A stretch of DNA of 64,000 nt from Pseudoroseicyclus_A sp041714655 (GCF_041714655.1 NZ_CP168219.1:3224001-3288000); one strand, 5' to 3'. Shown: positions 17,072 through 25,937, counted from the first letter of the stretch. Notes: generated by a model from the sequence alone, not told the origin. Numbers and translations: made by a program.

Positions 17072-17944
17072 ATGAAAGAGCTCATCGCCTGGGATGACCT
17101 CAGGATCTTCCACCACGTGGCCGAGGGCGGCGGGCTTTCCGCAGCGGCGCGCCGTCTCGGCATCTCCGTTCCCACCGCCGGGCGGCGGATGCTGGCGCTG
17201 GAGGAGGCGACGGGGCTCAAGCTCTTCGAGCGCTCCCGCGCCGGCTACCGGCTGACCCGCGAGGGCAGCCTCTTCGCCGCCAAGGTGAAGGCGATGGAGA
17301 CCGCCGCCCGCCCTCTCGAGGAATGGCTCGAGAGCCGGGGGCGCACGCCCGTCGTCCGCGTTTCGGCCGGGACCTCGACGGCGGGTTTTCTCGCCGAGCA
17401 GTTTCCGGCGCTCTGGCGGCCGGGCGATCCGTTCCGCATCGCCTTCGTGACCACCGAGGCGCGGCTCGACATCGCGCACAGGGACATCGACATCGGCATC
17501 CGCAACCGCCCGGCGGAGGAAGGCAACCTCGCCTCCCGCCGCCTTCAGACCCTGCGCTTCGCCCCCTATCGCAGCCGCGCCCTGCCGAAGGACGAGCCGC
17601 TCGACTGGGTGGCCATCGGCCATGCCGATGCCCGCCACCCGGCGGCGCATTGGGTGCTGGCGCAGCCCGACCTGCAGATCACCGCCTGGGCCAATTCCGT
17701 GCCGACGCAGCGGGCGCTCGTCCGCGCCGGGGCCGGCATCGGTGTCTTTCCCTGCATGGACGGTGACCGCGACCCCGCCCTCACCCGCGCCGGGCCGCTG
17801 ATCGAGGAGCTGACCGAGGTGCAATATCTCGTCGCCCATGACGACGACCGCCACCGGCCCGAGGTGCGCGAGGTGATCGAACGCATCGCCGCGCTCTGCG
17901 CCGCGCAGGCGCCGCTCCTCGCCGGCGAGCGGCCGCAGCCCTGA
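17072..17944 (+). CDS. LysR-family transcriptional regulator
   Basis: A 290-residue regulator. Residues about 8-67 form the winged helix-turn-helix (LRIFHHVAEGGGLSAAARRL, recognition helix VPTAGRRMLALEE). A linker helix and a periplasmic-binding-protein-like co-inducer domain follow from residue 90. Two features in the first lobe, HRDIDIGIRNRP and the later AGAGIGVFPC, match the subgroup that reads small organic or amino-acid-derived ligands. The most likely target is the divergent 73-residue gene at 16983; autoregulation is likely. Confidence 0.93.
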   Translation: MKELIAWDDLRIFHHVAEGGGLSAAARRLGISVPTAGRRMLALEEATGLKLFERSRAGYRLTREGSLFAAKVKAMETAARPLEEWLESRGRTPVVRVSAGTSTAGFLAEQFPALWRPGDPFRIAFVTTEARLDIAHRDIDIGIRNRPAEEGNLASRRLQTLRFAPYRSRALPKDEPLDWVAIGHADARHPAAHWVLAQPDLQITAWANSVPTQRALVRAGAGIGVFPCMDGDRDPALTRAGPLIEELTEVQYLVAHDDDRHRPEVREVIERIAALCAAQAPLLAGERPQP

Positions 17945-18083
17945 CCGGGCGCGTGCCCACCGCCCCGTTCAAGACAATTCGAGCCTTTAAATTGCAGGGT
18001 TCTTTGGCCTGCCGCGGCGCCTCCCTGCCGCGAAATCGCCGGATTTCGGCGGCCTTCTGGCCCCTCACAACGGCAGGATACCC

Positions 18084-18851
18084 ATGCGCCATCTGAAGGC
18101 CCCGCTCATCTGGCTTCTTCGCCTGATCGTCGCCGGGCTCGTTCTCGAGCTTGTCACACCGCATCTGGCGGCCACCGGCAGCGAGCAGATCCTGCGCGCC
18201 GGCATGGCGGTGGCGGCGCTGGCGATCCTCGGGGCTCTGCATTTCGTCCCCGACCCTCCGGGGGAGGCGCCCGCGGCGCCGGTCACGGCCTCCCGACCGG
18301 CCCGCGTCAGCGCCTCCCCGACGGCAGTGCGCCCTGTGCGCCCGGGGATGCCGGAGCTGCCCGATGCGGCCTACCTCGCCCGGGAAGAGCCGCGCCACGC
18401 CCAGAAACCGGCCCGCTACCAGTTCCAGGATGCGCTCGACGCGCGGCTGCGGGCGCAGGAGCAGGCGGAGGTCTCCGCCCACCGCGGCCGGCGCAGCGCG
18501 GCGATGGGCTACCTCGTGCTCGCCATCATCCTCGGTGGCCTGCTCTGCGACCCGGCGAGCGGCCGCATCTCGCTCGAGGCCGGGCTGATCGCCAACCTCT
18601 CCCGCGCCGGCGCGGGGCTGGCCGAGGTGGCCGGGGCGATCTTCTCGGCCGACTGGCCGGCGGCGATCGCCTGGGCGGAGGGCGAGATCCTGGCGCTGGC
18701 GGGCGGCGACCTGCGCGCGCTCTGGCAGCTCGTTCCCTTCGCCTCGCTCGCGGTGCTCCTGCCGAGCCTGGCGCTGACCTTCCTCGCCGGCACCGGCCGG
18801 CCGCGGAAGCGCCAGACCTCCGCCTTCGGCGAACCGCTCGCCTGGCGCTGA
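18084..18851 (+). CDS. Unknown polytopic membrane protein (255 aa)
   Basis: A 255-residue membrane protein I do not recognise. Two N-terminal hydrophobic helices (residues 6-28 and 37-55) lead to a cytoplasmic linker of about 80 residues rich in charged amino acids and proline. A third helix (about 141-157), an amphipathic region, and a last helix (about 218-235) before a basic tail follow. The next gene encodes another membrane protein only four bases downstream, and mipZ faces the pair from the other side. The linker between helix pairs resembles membrane anchors of complexes more than transporters, but no function can be assigned. Confidence 0.7.
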   Translation: MRHLKAPLIWLLRLIVAGLVLELVTPHLAATGSEQILRAGMAVAALAILGALHFVPDPPGEAPAAPVTASRPARVSASPTAVRPVRPGMPELPDAAYLAREEPRHAQKPARYQFQDALDARLRAQEQAEVSAHRGRRSAAMGYLVLAIILGGLLCDPASGRISLEAGLIANLSRAGAGLAEVAGAIFSADWPAAIAWAEGEILALAGGDLRALWQLVPFASLAVLLPSLALTFLAGTGRPRKRQTSAFGEPLAWR

Positions 18852-18855
18852 CGCG

Positions 18856-19347
18856 ATGGAGAGCGGCCCCCAGCAGACCTTCGCCTTCCAGGAGCGGCTC
18901 GCCGAGCGGCTGGCGGCCCGGGAGGCGGCTCAGGAGGCGGCGCAAGCGGCCCCGAAACTCGGGCGCGGCAATGGCGGCGGGCGGGCGATCCTCCTCCTCG
19001 GGCTCGTCGCCGCTGCCCTTGCGCTGTTCTATCTCTACGGGGGCGCGCTGCTCCCCGCGCCGTCGGCCCCTGACCTGACGGTGGAGGCCCCGGCCGCCGA
19101 GCTCCCCCCGGCGCCGGCCCCTGCGGAGCCCGAAGCCGCGGCAACGGATTTGCAAACGGCGCTCCACGTCTGGGTCGAGCGCCACCTCGGCCCGCTCGCC
19201 GAGGCGCTGGAGCCCGAGCAGCTTCTCATCGTCGCCGGCACGGCGCTGCTCTTCGTGGTGATCTTCGCGCTTCTGATGCTGAAGCTGGTGATGCGGCTGA
19301 TCTTCGGCCGCAGTCACCGCTCGGTGCGCGACATGGGCTACAACTAG
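18856..19347 (+). CDS. Unknown bitopic membrane protein (163 aa)
   Basis: A 163-residue protein coupled to the preceding membrane gene by a four-base gap. An N-terminal cytoplasmic helix is rich in Ala/Glu/Arg (heptad-like, residues 8-33). A first transmembrane helix (44-64), a proline/alanine-rich periplasmic stretch (65-98) and a second helix (about 118-142) follow, with a basic C-terminus. No family recognised. Its last four bases overlap the end of the convergent mipZ gene. The shared architecture with its neighbour suggests the two act together. Confidence 0.7.
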   Translation: MESGPQQTFAFQERLAERLAAREAAQEAAQAAPKLGRGNGGGRAILLLGLVAAALALFYLYGGALLPAPSAPDLTVEAPAAELPPAPAPAEPEAAATDLQTALHVWVERHLGPLAEALEPEQLLIVAGTALLFVVIFALLMLKLVMRLIFGRSHRSVRDMGYN

Positions 19348-20153
19348 AAGTCCACTTTCACGCCCGGCAGCTTGAGCGCCTTCAGGGTTTCCCTGAGTTC
19401 CGCCCGCGCCGCGATGCCGGACAGCGACAGCCCCCGCACCCCCGCGTCCCGCAGATCAAGGAGCGTCAGCCCGCGCGGGAAGAGCTCGCGGAAGATCACG
19501 CGCTCGCCGAAGCCGGGGCCGACTCGGAAGCCGATGCGCTTCGCCAGCCGCTCCACCGCGCTCTCGATCTTCGCCTTGTTGATCATGTGCTGCGCCCCGA
19601 TCCGGTTGCGCATGACGACCCAGTCGAGCGGCTTCATCCCGGCGCTCGCCCGGCTCTGCCGCGCCGCCCAGACCATCTCGGAATAGACGGAAGGCCCGAG
19701 GATCTCCTCCCCGTCCGGGTCCATCCGCGCCAGCATGTCGAAATCGACGAAGCTGTCGTTGAGCGGCGTCACCAGCGTATCCGCCAGCGCATGGGCCATC
19801 TGGCTGATGCGGCTATGCGCGCCGGGGCAGTCGATCACCGTGAAGGCGCAGCGGCCGTCGAGCCCGTCGATGGCCTCGGCGAAGCGGCGGTCGATGGCAT
19901 GTTCGCCCGCGGCGACCTGATCCGCGCCGATCTTCGGCAGCTCCGCCACCTCCGGCATGGCGAGGGAAAGCCCCTCGCGGGCGATGGTGGCGCGGCGGTT
20001 TTCCAAATAGCGGGCCAGCGAGCGCTGGCGGAGATCGAGGTCGATCACGCCGGTCGCATGGCCCATCCGGGCGAGGGCCGTAGCGATATGCATGGCGGTG
20101 GTGGACTTGCCCGCCCCGCCCTTCTCGTTTCCCACGACGATGAGATGCGCCAT
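19344..20153 (-). CDS. mipZ: ParA-like division-plane ATPase MipZ
   Basis: MipZ is a ParA/MinD-superfamily ATPase of alphaproteobacteria. It forms a bipolar gradient from ParB and blocks FtsZ assembly away from midcell. The 269-residue protein opens with the deviant Walker A motif EKGGAGKST (residues 10-18), a switch I region around VIDLDLRQRSLARYLENR, and the Walker B/switch II stretch VIDCPGAHSRIS. The ATG at 20153 gives the conserved N-terminus; an in-frame start at 20288 would add 45 arginine-rich residues with no homology. The gene stands alone on the minus strand. Confidence 0.93.
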   Translation of the reverse strand: MAHLIVVGNEKGGAGKSTTAMHIATALARMGHATGVIDLDLRQRSLARYLENRRATIAREGLSLAMPEVAELPKIGADQVAAGEHAIDRRFAEAIDGLDGRCAFTVIDCPGAHSRISQMAHALADTLVTPLNDSFVDFDMLARMDPDGEEILGPSVYSEMVWAARQSRASAGMKPLDWVVMRNRIGAQHMINKAKIESAVERLAKRIGFRVGPGFGERVIFRELFPRGLTLLDLRDAGVRGLSLSGIAARAELRETLKALKLPGVKVDF

Positions 20154-20353
20154 CTTCCGCCCCTTCGACCGGCCGCCCGAACCCGGTGCATAGCGGCGCC
20201 CGGGAGCGAGGAAAAGCGGCCCGCCACAGGCGCGCCGGGCCGGTTGGCGGCGCGCAACACATGGCCCGGAAAAGATGTCATCCGACATATCTCTTGCCCG
20301 GCGATCACGGAGCCGTTACCAGCACCGGAGCCACCTCTGGAGGGAGAATACCC

Positions 20354-21007
20354 ATGCTGTCCATCGACAGGGCCGGCAGCCTCGCCGCGTTGCTTTGTGC
20401 CGCGACCTATGTCTTCGGCTTTGCCTATCTGCTCGCCGTGCTCATGCCCGGCGGCTTCGATCCGGCCGGCACCGATGCGGTGGAGACGCTCGCCTCCCTC
20501 ACCGCCGCGGCTGGCGGCGTGCGGCTCTGGTACTTCGTTATCTACATCGTCAACGCACTCGCCCTGGCGGTGCTCGCCACGGCCATCGCCGAGCGGATCA
20601 CCCGGGCCTCGCCGGGGTTCGGGCGGCTGACCTTCGCCTTCGGGATCGTCTGGACGACGCTGATCCTCGGCGCCGGCATGGTGATGAGCGTCGGGCTCGC
20701 CCGCGTGCTGCCGATGGCCGAGGCGGGCGACCCCGCGGCGCTCCTCCTCTGGCAGGTGGTGGAGCTCGTCGAGAACGGGCTCGGCGGCGGCAACGAGCTG
20801 GCCGGCGGCGCTTGGGCGCTCGCCATCGGCTTTGCCACGATCCGCACGGGGGCGCTGCCCCGCCTCTTCGGCTGGGTGAGCGTGGTGATCGGCCTCGCCG
20901 GCTTCTCCACCCTGATCGCGCCGATCGCCGAGATCGGCGGCTCGATCTTCGGGCTCGGCTATATCCTCTGGTTCGTCTGGGTCGGCGTGGCGCTCCTGCG
21001 CCGCTGA
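20354..21007 (+). CDS. DUF4386-like seven-helix membrane protein
   Basis: A 217-residue hydrophobic protein with about six to seven membrane segments and almost no loops. It begins MLSIDRAGSLAALLCAATYV after a strong ribosome site (TGGAGGGAGA). Overall pattern and the repeated small-residue helices resemble DUF4386 proteins, a family without known function. Single gene between mipZ and a convergent exported protein. Confidence 0.7.
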   Translation: MLSIDRAGSLAALLCAATYVFGFAYLLAVLMPGGFDPAGTDAVETLASLTAAAGGVRLWYFVIYIVNALALAVLATAIAERITRASPGFGRLTFAFGIVWTTLILGAGMVMSVGLARVLPMAEAGDPAALLLWQVVELVENGLGGGNELAGGAWALAIGFATIRTGALPRLFGWVSVVIGLAGFSTLIAPIAEIGGSIFGLGYILWFVWVGVALLRR

Positions 21008-21028
21008 CCGCAGGACGGCGGCCCGGCG

Positions 21029-21481
21029 CTAGCTCAGGGAGGGGGGCGCCGGGCAGGCCATCGCCGGATGCGTGCAGGCGCCGAAGGGCTCCTCCGTCGT
21101 CCGCCAGCAATAGATGCCGGTCGGCAGCAGCTCGAGCACCCAGGTGACGGGCTGGCCGTCGGCGCCGAGCCGGCTCTCGCCCTCGAGCTTCAGCGTCAGG
21201 CTGGTCTCGCCCTCGCCGACGATCTCGTAGCCGCCCGAGCGGCGCCGCTGCCCCTCGTAATCCGTGATCTCGCTATCCCAGGTGACTACGAGCCGCCGGC
21301 CGCCGTCTTCAAGCGAGAAGCGGTGCGGGTTGAGGCAGGAGGCGTCGCTTGCCAGATCGTGCCCCCAGGCATTGGCCGTCAGCACGTCGAGCACATCCGC
21401 CCTCGCGGCGCCGGCCAGCCCGGCCAGCCCGAAAAGCAGAAGGCCCGCGGCGAGACGCGCGCGGGCCTTCCTCGTCGACAT
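21029..21481 (-). CDS. Exported protein of unknown function (150 aa)
   Basis: A 150-residue protein with a clear Sec signal peptide (residues 1-28, MSTRKARARLAAGLL..., cleavage near ARADV). The mature part is a small beta-rich domain with four cysteines that may form disulfides (SCLNP, YCWRT, ACTHP, ACPAP). The WDSEITDYEG and TLKLEGE segments suggest a lipocalin-like or META-like barrel, but this is only a visual impression. It follows rpmE by 12 bases on the same strand and may be co-transcribed with the ribosomal proteins. Confidence 0.65.
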   Translation of the reverse strand: MSTRKARARLAAGLLLFGLAGLAGAARADVLDVLTANAWGHDLASDASCLNPHRFSLEDGGRRLVVTWDSEITDYEGQRRRSGGYEIVGEGETSLTLKLEGESRLGADGQPVTWVLELLPTGIYCWRTTEEPFGACTHPAMACPAPPSLS

Positions 21482-21492
21482 GCGCCGGGGCC

Positions 21493-21714
21493 TCAGAAGC
21501 CGAGACCGGCGTACTTGTTCTTGAACTTCGACACGCGACCGCCGGTGTCGAGCAGGCGGGTGGAGCCGCCCGTCCAGGCCGGGTGCGAATTGGGGTCGAT
21601 GTCGAGCGACATGGTGTCGCCTTCCTTGCCCCAGGTCGTCTTCATCTGGATCATCGTGCCGTCGGTCATCTTGACGTCGATGAGGTGGTATTCGGGGTGG
21701 ATGCCGTCTTTCAT
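21493..21714 (-). CDS. rpmE: 50S ribosomal protein L31 (zinc-free form)
   Basis: A 73-residue large-subunit protein with the family pattern KxxIHPEYH...STWGKEGDT...DIDPNSHPAWTGG...GGRVSKFKNKY. All zinc-binding cysteines of the C-plus form are missing, as is usual in alphaproteobacteria, so its synthesis should not depend on zinc. It lies 11 bp after rplS. Confidence 0.96.
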   Translation of the reverse strand: MKDGIHPEYHLIDVKMTDGTMIQMKTTWGKEGDTMSLDIDPNSHPAWTGGSTRLLDTGGRVSKFKNKYAGLGF

Positions 21715-21725
21715 CGCGTCTCTCC

Positions 21726-22112
21726 TCAGGCCGAAGCGTCGTCGGACTTGGGCTTGTAGTTCTGCACCTCGGCGATCCGGGCGGATTTGCCGCGACGGTC
21801 GCGCAGGTAGTAGAGCTTGGCGCGGCGGACACGGCCGCGGCGCACCACCTCGATGGATTCGATGTTGGTCGAATAGAGGGGGAAGACCCGCTCCACGCCC
21901 TCACCGAAGGAAATCTTGCGGACGGTGAACGAGCCGGCGATGCCCTGGCCGTTCTTCCGGCTGATGCAGACGCCTTCGTAGTTCTGCACGCGGCTGCGCG
22001 TGCCTTCCGTCACCTTGTAGCCGACGCGGATGGTGTCGCCCGCCTTGAAGTCGGGAATGGTCTTCCCGAGTTCGGCGATCTGTTCCGCCTCGAGTTGTGC
22101 GATCAGGTCCAT
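21726..22112 (-). CDS. rplS: 50S ribosomal protein L19
   Basis: A 128-residue protein at the 30S-50S interface. Conserved landmarks: IPDFKAGDTIRVGYKV, EGVCISRKNG, FTVRKISFGEGVERVFP and RRGRVRRAKLYYLR. The ATG at 22112 has AGGAG eight bases upstream; an in-frame GTG at 22121 overlaps that site and is unlikely. The C-terminal tail beyond the core is short and acidic. In most bacteria rplS follows trmD and rimM; here neither is upstream. Confidence 0.96.
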   Translation of the reverse strand: MDLIAQLEAEQIAELGKTIPDFKAGDTIRVGYKVTEGTRSRVQNYEGVCISRKNGQGIAGSFTVRKISFGEGVERVFPLYSTNIESIEVVRRGRVRRAKLYYLRDRRGKSARIAEVQNYKPKSDDASA

Positions 22113-22446
22113 GCCTGTCACTCCTCTTGCCGCGGGTTGGCCCGCGTGATGGGGACGTCCGAGAGCTCCTGGTCTTCGCCCGGGTCCGCGCCGATTGCGC
22201 GCCCGCCGGAGGATCGGATGTCTTCATTCGGTTGCCGCTGCGCGGGGCTCGTCCGGCCGAAGACGCCGCACCCCATTGCAAACGGGTCCGCCGGCCGATT
22301 CCGGCCGCGGACGGCGCCGTATAGGCCGGCTGTGCCCGCCGATCAAGCCCCGTGGGTGCCGGGGCGGAGCGTCATGGGTGCCGGAGCGGCAGGGGATCCG
22401 CCGGGCGGGCGGGCGATTGCCGAAGGCGAGGCCGCCGCGGCCGGCC
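22113..22446. other. 334-bp gap upstream of rplS, no gene seen
   Basis: This holds the promoter and 5' leader of rplS-rpmE (minus strand) and the end of the unit containing the coiled-coil membrane gene. Imperfect G/C inverted repeats occur near 22127-22145 and 22288-22310. I see no tRNA, known ribosomal leader motif or plausible reading frame. Confidence 0.5.
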
Positions 22447-22773
22447 TCAGCTCGCGTTCTGCCGTTCGATGTAGACCCGCAGCTCTTCCGCCTCGTGGCG
22501 GGCATCGCGGAGCCCGTCCATGGCGGCGCGCAGCTCCGCCTCGGTCTGGGCGAGCTGGGCGCCGATCTCGGCCTCGCGCTGCTGCATGTAGGTGATCGCC
22601 TGATCGCGCGTCTCTTCGGCGTCGTGCAGGGCCTGGGCCATGCGGTCGAGCTCGGAGATATCGGCCTTGGTGACGCGCGTGAAGCGATTGACGAGCCAGG
22701 AGGCGAACCAGCCGAGGCAGAAGGCCACGAAGAGAATGACCGCCGTGGCGATGATGAATTCGGTCCTGTTCAC
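22447..22773 (-). CDS. Membrane-anchored coiled-coil protein (108 aa)
   Basis: A 108-residue protein starting with GTG. One N-terminal membrane helix (residues 8-28, ATAVILFVAFCLGWFASWL) is followed by a continuous charged coiled coil (residues 38-104) of Glu/Ala/Gln/Arg heptads. Probably a single-pass inner-membrane protein with a cytoplasmic rod. It lies 30 bp after the OmpA-like gene on the same strand and is probably in its operon. It shows a general similarity to small rhodobacterial envelope proteins; function unknown. Confidence 0.75.
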   Translation of the reverse strand: MNRTEFIIATAVILFVAFCLGWFASWLVNRFTRVTKADISELDRMAQALHDAEETRDQAITYMQQREAEIGAQLAQTEAELRAAMDGLRDARHEAEELRVYIERQNAS

Positions 22774-22803
22774 GCGGCGGCCCCCTGTCGTCTCCCCTCG
22801 GCC

Positions 22804-24855
22804 TTACTCGTCCGTGCCCGGCGCTTCCAGCCCTTCGGGCCTCGGGCGCGGGCGTTTTTCCGGCGCTGTTTCCATGGCGTTGACGAAATCGGCACCCTCG
22901 TCGGTCGCCACTTCCTCCGCCGGCTCTTCCGCCTCGCCTTCGGGCGCGGCGACGTCCTCGCCCGCACCGGCCGCTGGCTCGCCCTCTTCGGCGCCCTCTG
23001 CCGAGGCCGGCACCGGCTCTTCCGAGCCGTCGGGCGGGGGCGGGGGCCCTTCGGGGGCCATCAGGCGGAACTCGATCCGCCGGTTGGCCTCGCGGCCCTC
23101 CTCGGTCTCGTTGTCGGCGATCGGGTCGAGCTCGCCGTAGCCCAGCGCATCGAAGGCGCTGACCGGCACGCGGCGGGCGCGCAGCGCCGACAGCACCGCC
23201 TCGGCGCGGTCCTGGCTGAGGCGGAGGTTCATCTCTTCCCGGCCCTGGCTGTCGGTATAGCCGGCGATCTCGAGCGGCAGGTCGGGGCAGGCGCGCAGGA
23301 TCTCGGCGATCTGGTCGACGACCGGCCCCGTCTCCGCCGTCAGGTTGGCCGAGCCGGGCTCGAAGAGGATCTTCGCCGCCGCCGTCACGGTGCGGATGTG
23401 TTCGACGCATTCCTCCGGGCTCGGCAGGGCGGCAATCGGGTCGAGCGCCTCGTCGTATTCGACGGCGACGTCGATCTCCGCCGCGGGCCCGAGCTTGTCG
23501 ATGAGAAGCCGCGTGATCGCCGCTTCGCCATCCTCGCGGCCGGTCTTGCCGCGCACCGAGATGCGATCGGGCTCCACCACGACAACGCCGCTGCCGAGCT
23601 CGGCCAGCGCCTCGATCCCGGCCAGCACCCGGTTGGACCAGCCGGGGGGCAGACCCTCGGCCACCCGCGTGCCCATCGTCACCTGGCCGCCGAGGAAGCG
23701 GGCGCGGGCGAAATCGCGGGCGATGTCGTTCATCAGGTCGCTCTCCACCCGGCCGCGGAGCTGCACGGCGCCTTCGGGGCTGAGCGTGCCGGTGAACTGC
23801 ACGGGGCCGGTCAGCCCCTGCACCTCTTCCGGCAATTCGGCGGTGAGCGAGAAGACGTCCGGCAGGGCGTTTTCCAGCTCGCCGACCACATTGTCGAACG
23901 TCGTCTGCGCGAGGCCCGGCAGGGCGACGAGCGAGACATCCGCGTCGGAGAAGGTGATCGCCCCGCCGCCGAGCTCGCCGAGCGCGACGATGCCGCGGGC
24001 GACCGCCTCGCCCCAGTCACGGCTGGGCGTGCCGAGCCCGAGCGTGCAGTCGAACTCGCCCTCCGCCCCCGCGGCGCGGGCGGCGGCGAAGATGCGGGCG
24101 CGCGCGGCCTCGGTATCGGCGGCGCAGGTCTCGAAGCCCGTCCCCTCCTCGTCCATCACGAAGCGCACGGCGAAGGGCGTGATAACCGGCCGGGGCGCCG
24201 AGATCTTCACGTCGACCCTCAGCCCCTCCGGCAGGTTGCGGCGGAGCTCCGCTTCCAGCTCGGCCTTCTCTTCCGCACTGTCGGAGATCGCGGTGACCTG
24301 CACCTCGCCGGCAGAGACGGAGATCTTCGAGCGCTCCAGCAATTGCAGGGCGCGCGAGGCATAGGTGAGCGCGGCGCGCCAGCCGTCGGGCACCGGGTAA
24401 TCGGCGACGTCAAGCAGGTCCGCCACCTCCGCCCCGCCCGAGGCCCGGCGGATCTGGGCGAGGAAGGCCTCGCGATCCGTCGCCGCCGGAATGAGGCCGA
24501 TCAGCGAGACGCCGCTCTCGCCCTGCAGGATCTCGATGGCGAATTCCGGCGGGGTCATCCCCTCGCCGGCCACGACCTGCATGCTGTCGATGACGCGGCT
24601 GGCATCAACGATGCTGCCGGCGACGCTCTTGGCGCGGAAGCGCGCCGCCTCGCTCGGCGCCTGCCCCTCGATGATCACCTGCAGCCCGTCGCCGATGACG
24701 CTGGCCCAGTCGTAGCCCTCGTCATGCAGCTCGGCCTCCACCGCCTCGACGGAGTTCTCCTCGACCGCCTTGGCCGCCAGCTGGGCGGCGCCGAGCGAGA
24801 TGAGGGCGGCGACCAGAAACGCGATGAGCGGAAGGAGCTGTCTAGAAAGGCGCAT
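22804..24855 (-). CDS. OmpA-family protein with tandem BON-like modules (683 aa)
   Basis: A peptidoglycan-binding envelope protein. An N-terminal membrane helix (residues 8-28) is a signal anchor. The next ~450 residues contain repeated alpha/beta units that look like BON modules, for example GDGLQVIIEGQAPSEAARFR near residue 60 and WSNRVLAGIEALAELGSG near 385. The OmpA C-terminal domain spans about 500-620, with ILFEPGSANL and the peptidoglycan-binding pair LEIAGYTDSQG and LSQDRAEAVLSAL…EANRRIEFRL. An acidic/proline-rich tail follows. There is no outer-membrane barrel. The ATG at 24855 is chosen because a start at 24912 adds a basic segment before the export helix. Confidence 0.85.
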   Translation of the reverse strand: MRLSRQLLPLIAFLVAALISLGAAQLAAKAVEENSVEAVEAELHDEGYDWASVIGDGLQVIIEGQAPSEAARFRAKSVAGSIVDASRVIDSMQVVAGEGMTPPEFAIEILQGESGVSLIGLIPAATDREAFLAQIRRASGGAEVADLLDVADYPVPDGWRAALTYASRALQLLERSKISVSAGEVQVTAISDSAEEKAELEAELRRNLPEGLRVDVKISAPRPVITPFAVRFVMDEEGTGFETCAADTEAARARIFAAARAAGAEGEFDCTLGLGTPSRDWGEAVARGIVALGELGGGAITFSDADVSLVALPGLAQTTFDNVVGELENALPDVFSLTAELPEEVQGLTGPVQFTGTLSPEGAVQLRGRVESDLMNDIARDFARARFLGGQVTMGTRVAEGLPPGWSNRVLAGIEALAELGSGVVVVEPDRISVRGKTGREDGEAAITRLLIDKLGPAAEIDVAVEYDEALDPIAALPSPEECVEHIRTVTAAAKILFEPGSANLTAETGPVVDQIAEILRACPDLPLEIAGYTDSQGREEMNLRLSQDRAEAVLSALRARRVPVSAFDALGYGELDPIADNETEEGREANRRIEFRLMAPEGPPPPPDGSEEPVPASAEGAEEGEPAAGAGEDVAAPEGEAEEPAEEVATDEGADFVNAMETAPEKRPRPRPEGLEAPGTDE

Positions 24856-24912
24856 GAATCCCCGGCACTTGACCCTGCGGACCCTGATAGGCGGCCAAGG
24901 GCGGCCGATCAA

Positions 24913-25908
24913 TCAGAGCAGGCAGGCGATGGCAAAAAACGGCAGGGGCAGCAAGCCGGCATCCCGGTTCGAGCGGAAGAGGCGAAGGCATATCGCCGCG
25001 TCATCGGCGTCAAACCGCCCAAGCTGCCAGGCCATATGCCAGCCGATGGCCCAGGGCCCGCCCAGCGCCACCACCAGCGCCAGCACGGATCTGTCGCCGC
25101 CGGCGAGGATCACGGCCAGCCCCATCAGCAGCACGGAAGCGACGAGAAAGCCCCGCAGCCAGTGGCGCGAGCGGCTGCCGAAGAGCCGCGCCGTGCTCTT
25201 CACGCCGATGAGCGCGTCGTCCTCCGCGTCCTGATGGGCGTAGATCGTGTCGTAGAACAGCGTCCAGGCGATGCCGGCGGCGTAGAGCGCGAGGGGCGCG
25301 AGGCCGAGCCGCCCGGCATGGGCGGCATAAAGGAGCAGGGCGCCCCAGTTGAACGCGAGGCCGAGAAACACCTGCGGCCACCAGGTGAAGCGCTTGGCGA
25401 AAGGGTAGATGGCGACCGGGATCAGCGAGATGGCCCCGAGAAGGATGGCGATCGGCGGGAAGGTCAGGAGGACCCCGAGCGCGACAAGCGCCTGCACTGC
25501 CATCCAGATGAGCGCGCCCCGCACGGTGACCTGCCCGGAGGGAATCGGCCGCGAGCGGGTGCGCGCGACGGAGCCGTCGATATGCCGGTCGGTGATGTCG
25601 TTCCAGGTGCAGCCGGCGCCGCGCATGAGGAAGGCGCCGATGGCCGCGCCGAGGGCGAGCCAGAGGTCGCCGGCGCGGATCTCGCCGGTGGCGAAGATCG
25701 CGAGCACGAGCCCCCACAGACAGGGGATGAGCAGCAGCCAGGTCCCCGCCGGGCGGTCGGCGCGCGACAGGCGCAGCCAGGGCCGCGACCAGGCCGGTGC
25801 CCAGAGGTCGACCCAGTTGCCGGTGCTGTCGGCCACCCGGCCGGCCACCGATTCGGCGCCGCTCGCCGGGGCCGCCCCCTCGGTCCGCTGGCTCTCCCCC
25901 TCTGGCAT
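24913..25908 (-). CDS. ubiA: 4-hydroxybenzoate polyprenyltransferase UbiA
   Basis: An integral membrane prenyltransferase that attaches the polyprenyl tail to 4-hydroxybenzoate in ubiquinone synthesis. Both magnesium-diphosphate motifs are present: CTWNDITDRHID near residue 100 and DTIYAHQDAEDD near residue 220, among about eight helices. The ATG at 25908 (after AAAGGGGGCGCG) gives 331 residues, about 40 longer than typical at the N-terminus. The other candidate start at 25944 would overlap the divergent rsmE start codon. A polyprenyl diphosphate synthase that could supply the side chain lies at 30.4 kb. Confidence 0.95.
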   Translation of the reverse strand: MPEGESQRTEGAAPASGAESVAGRVADSTGNWVDLWAPAWSRPWLRLSRADRPAGTWLLLIPCLWGLVLAIFATGEIRAGDLWLALGAAIGAFLMRGAGCTWNDITDRHIDGSVARTRSRPIPSGQVTVRGALIWMAVQALVALGVLLTFPPIAILLGAISLIPVAIYPFAKRFTWWPQVFLGLAFNWGALLLYAAHAGRLGLAPLALYAAGIAWTLFYDTIYAHQDAEDDALIGVKSTARLFGSRSRHWLRGFLVASVLLMGLAVILAGGDRSVLALVVALGGPWAIGWHMAWQLGRFDADDAAICLRLFRSNRDAGLLPLPFFAIACLL

Positions 25909-25937
25909 CGCGCCCCCTTTTGCCGCATCTAGGCGCC

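Noticed and set aside
22195..25932. 1245-codon plus-strand open frame across the OmpA-like and ubiA region
   Set aside because: Antisense to well-supported genes, Arg/Gly/Asp-rich, no motif.
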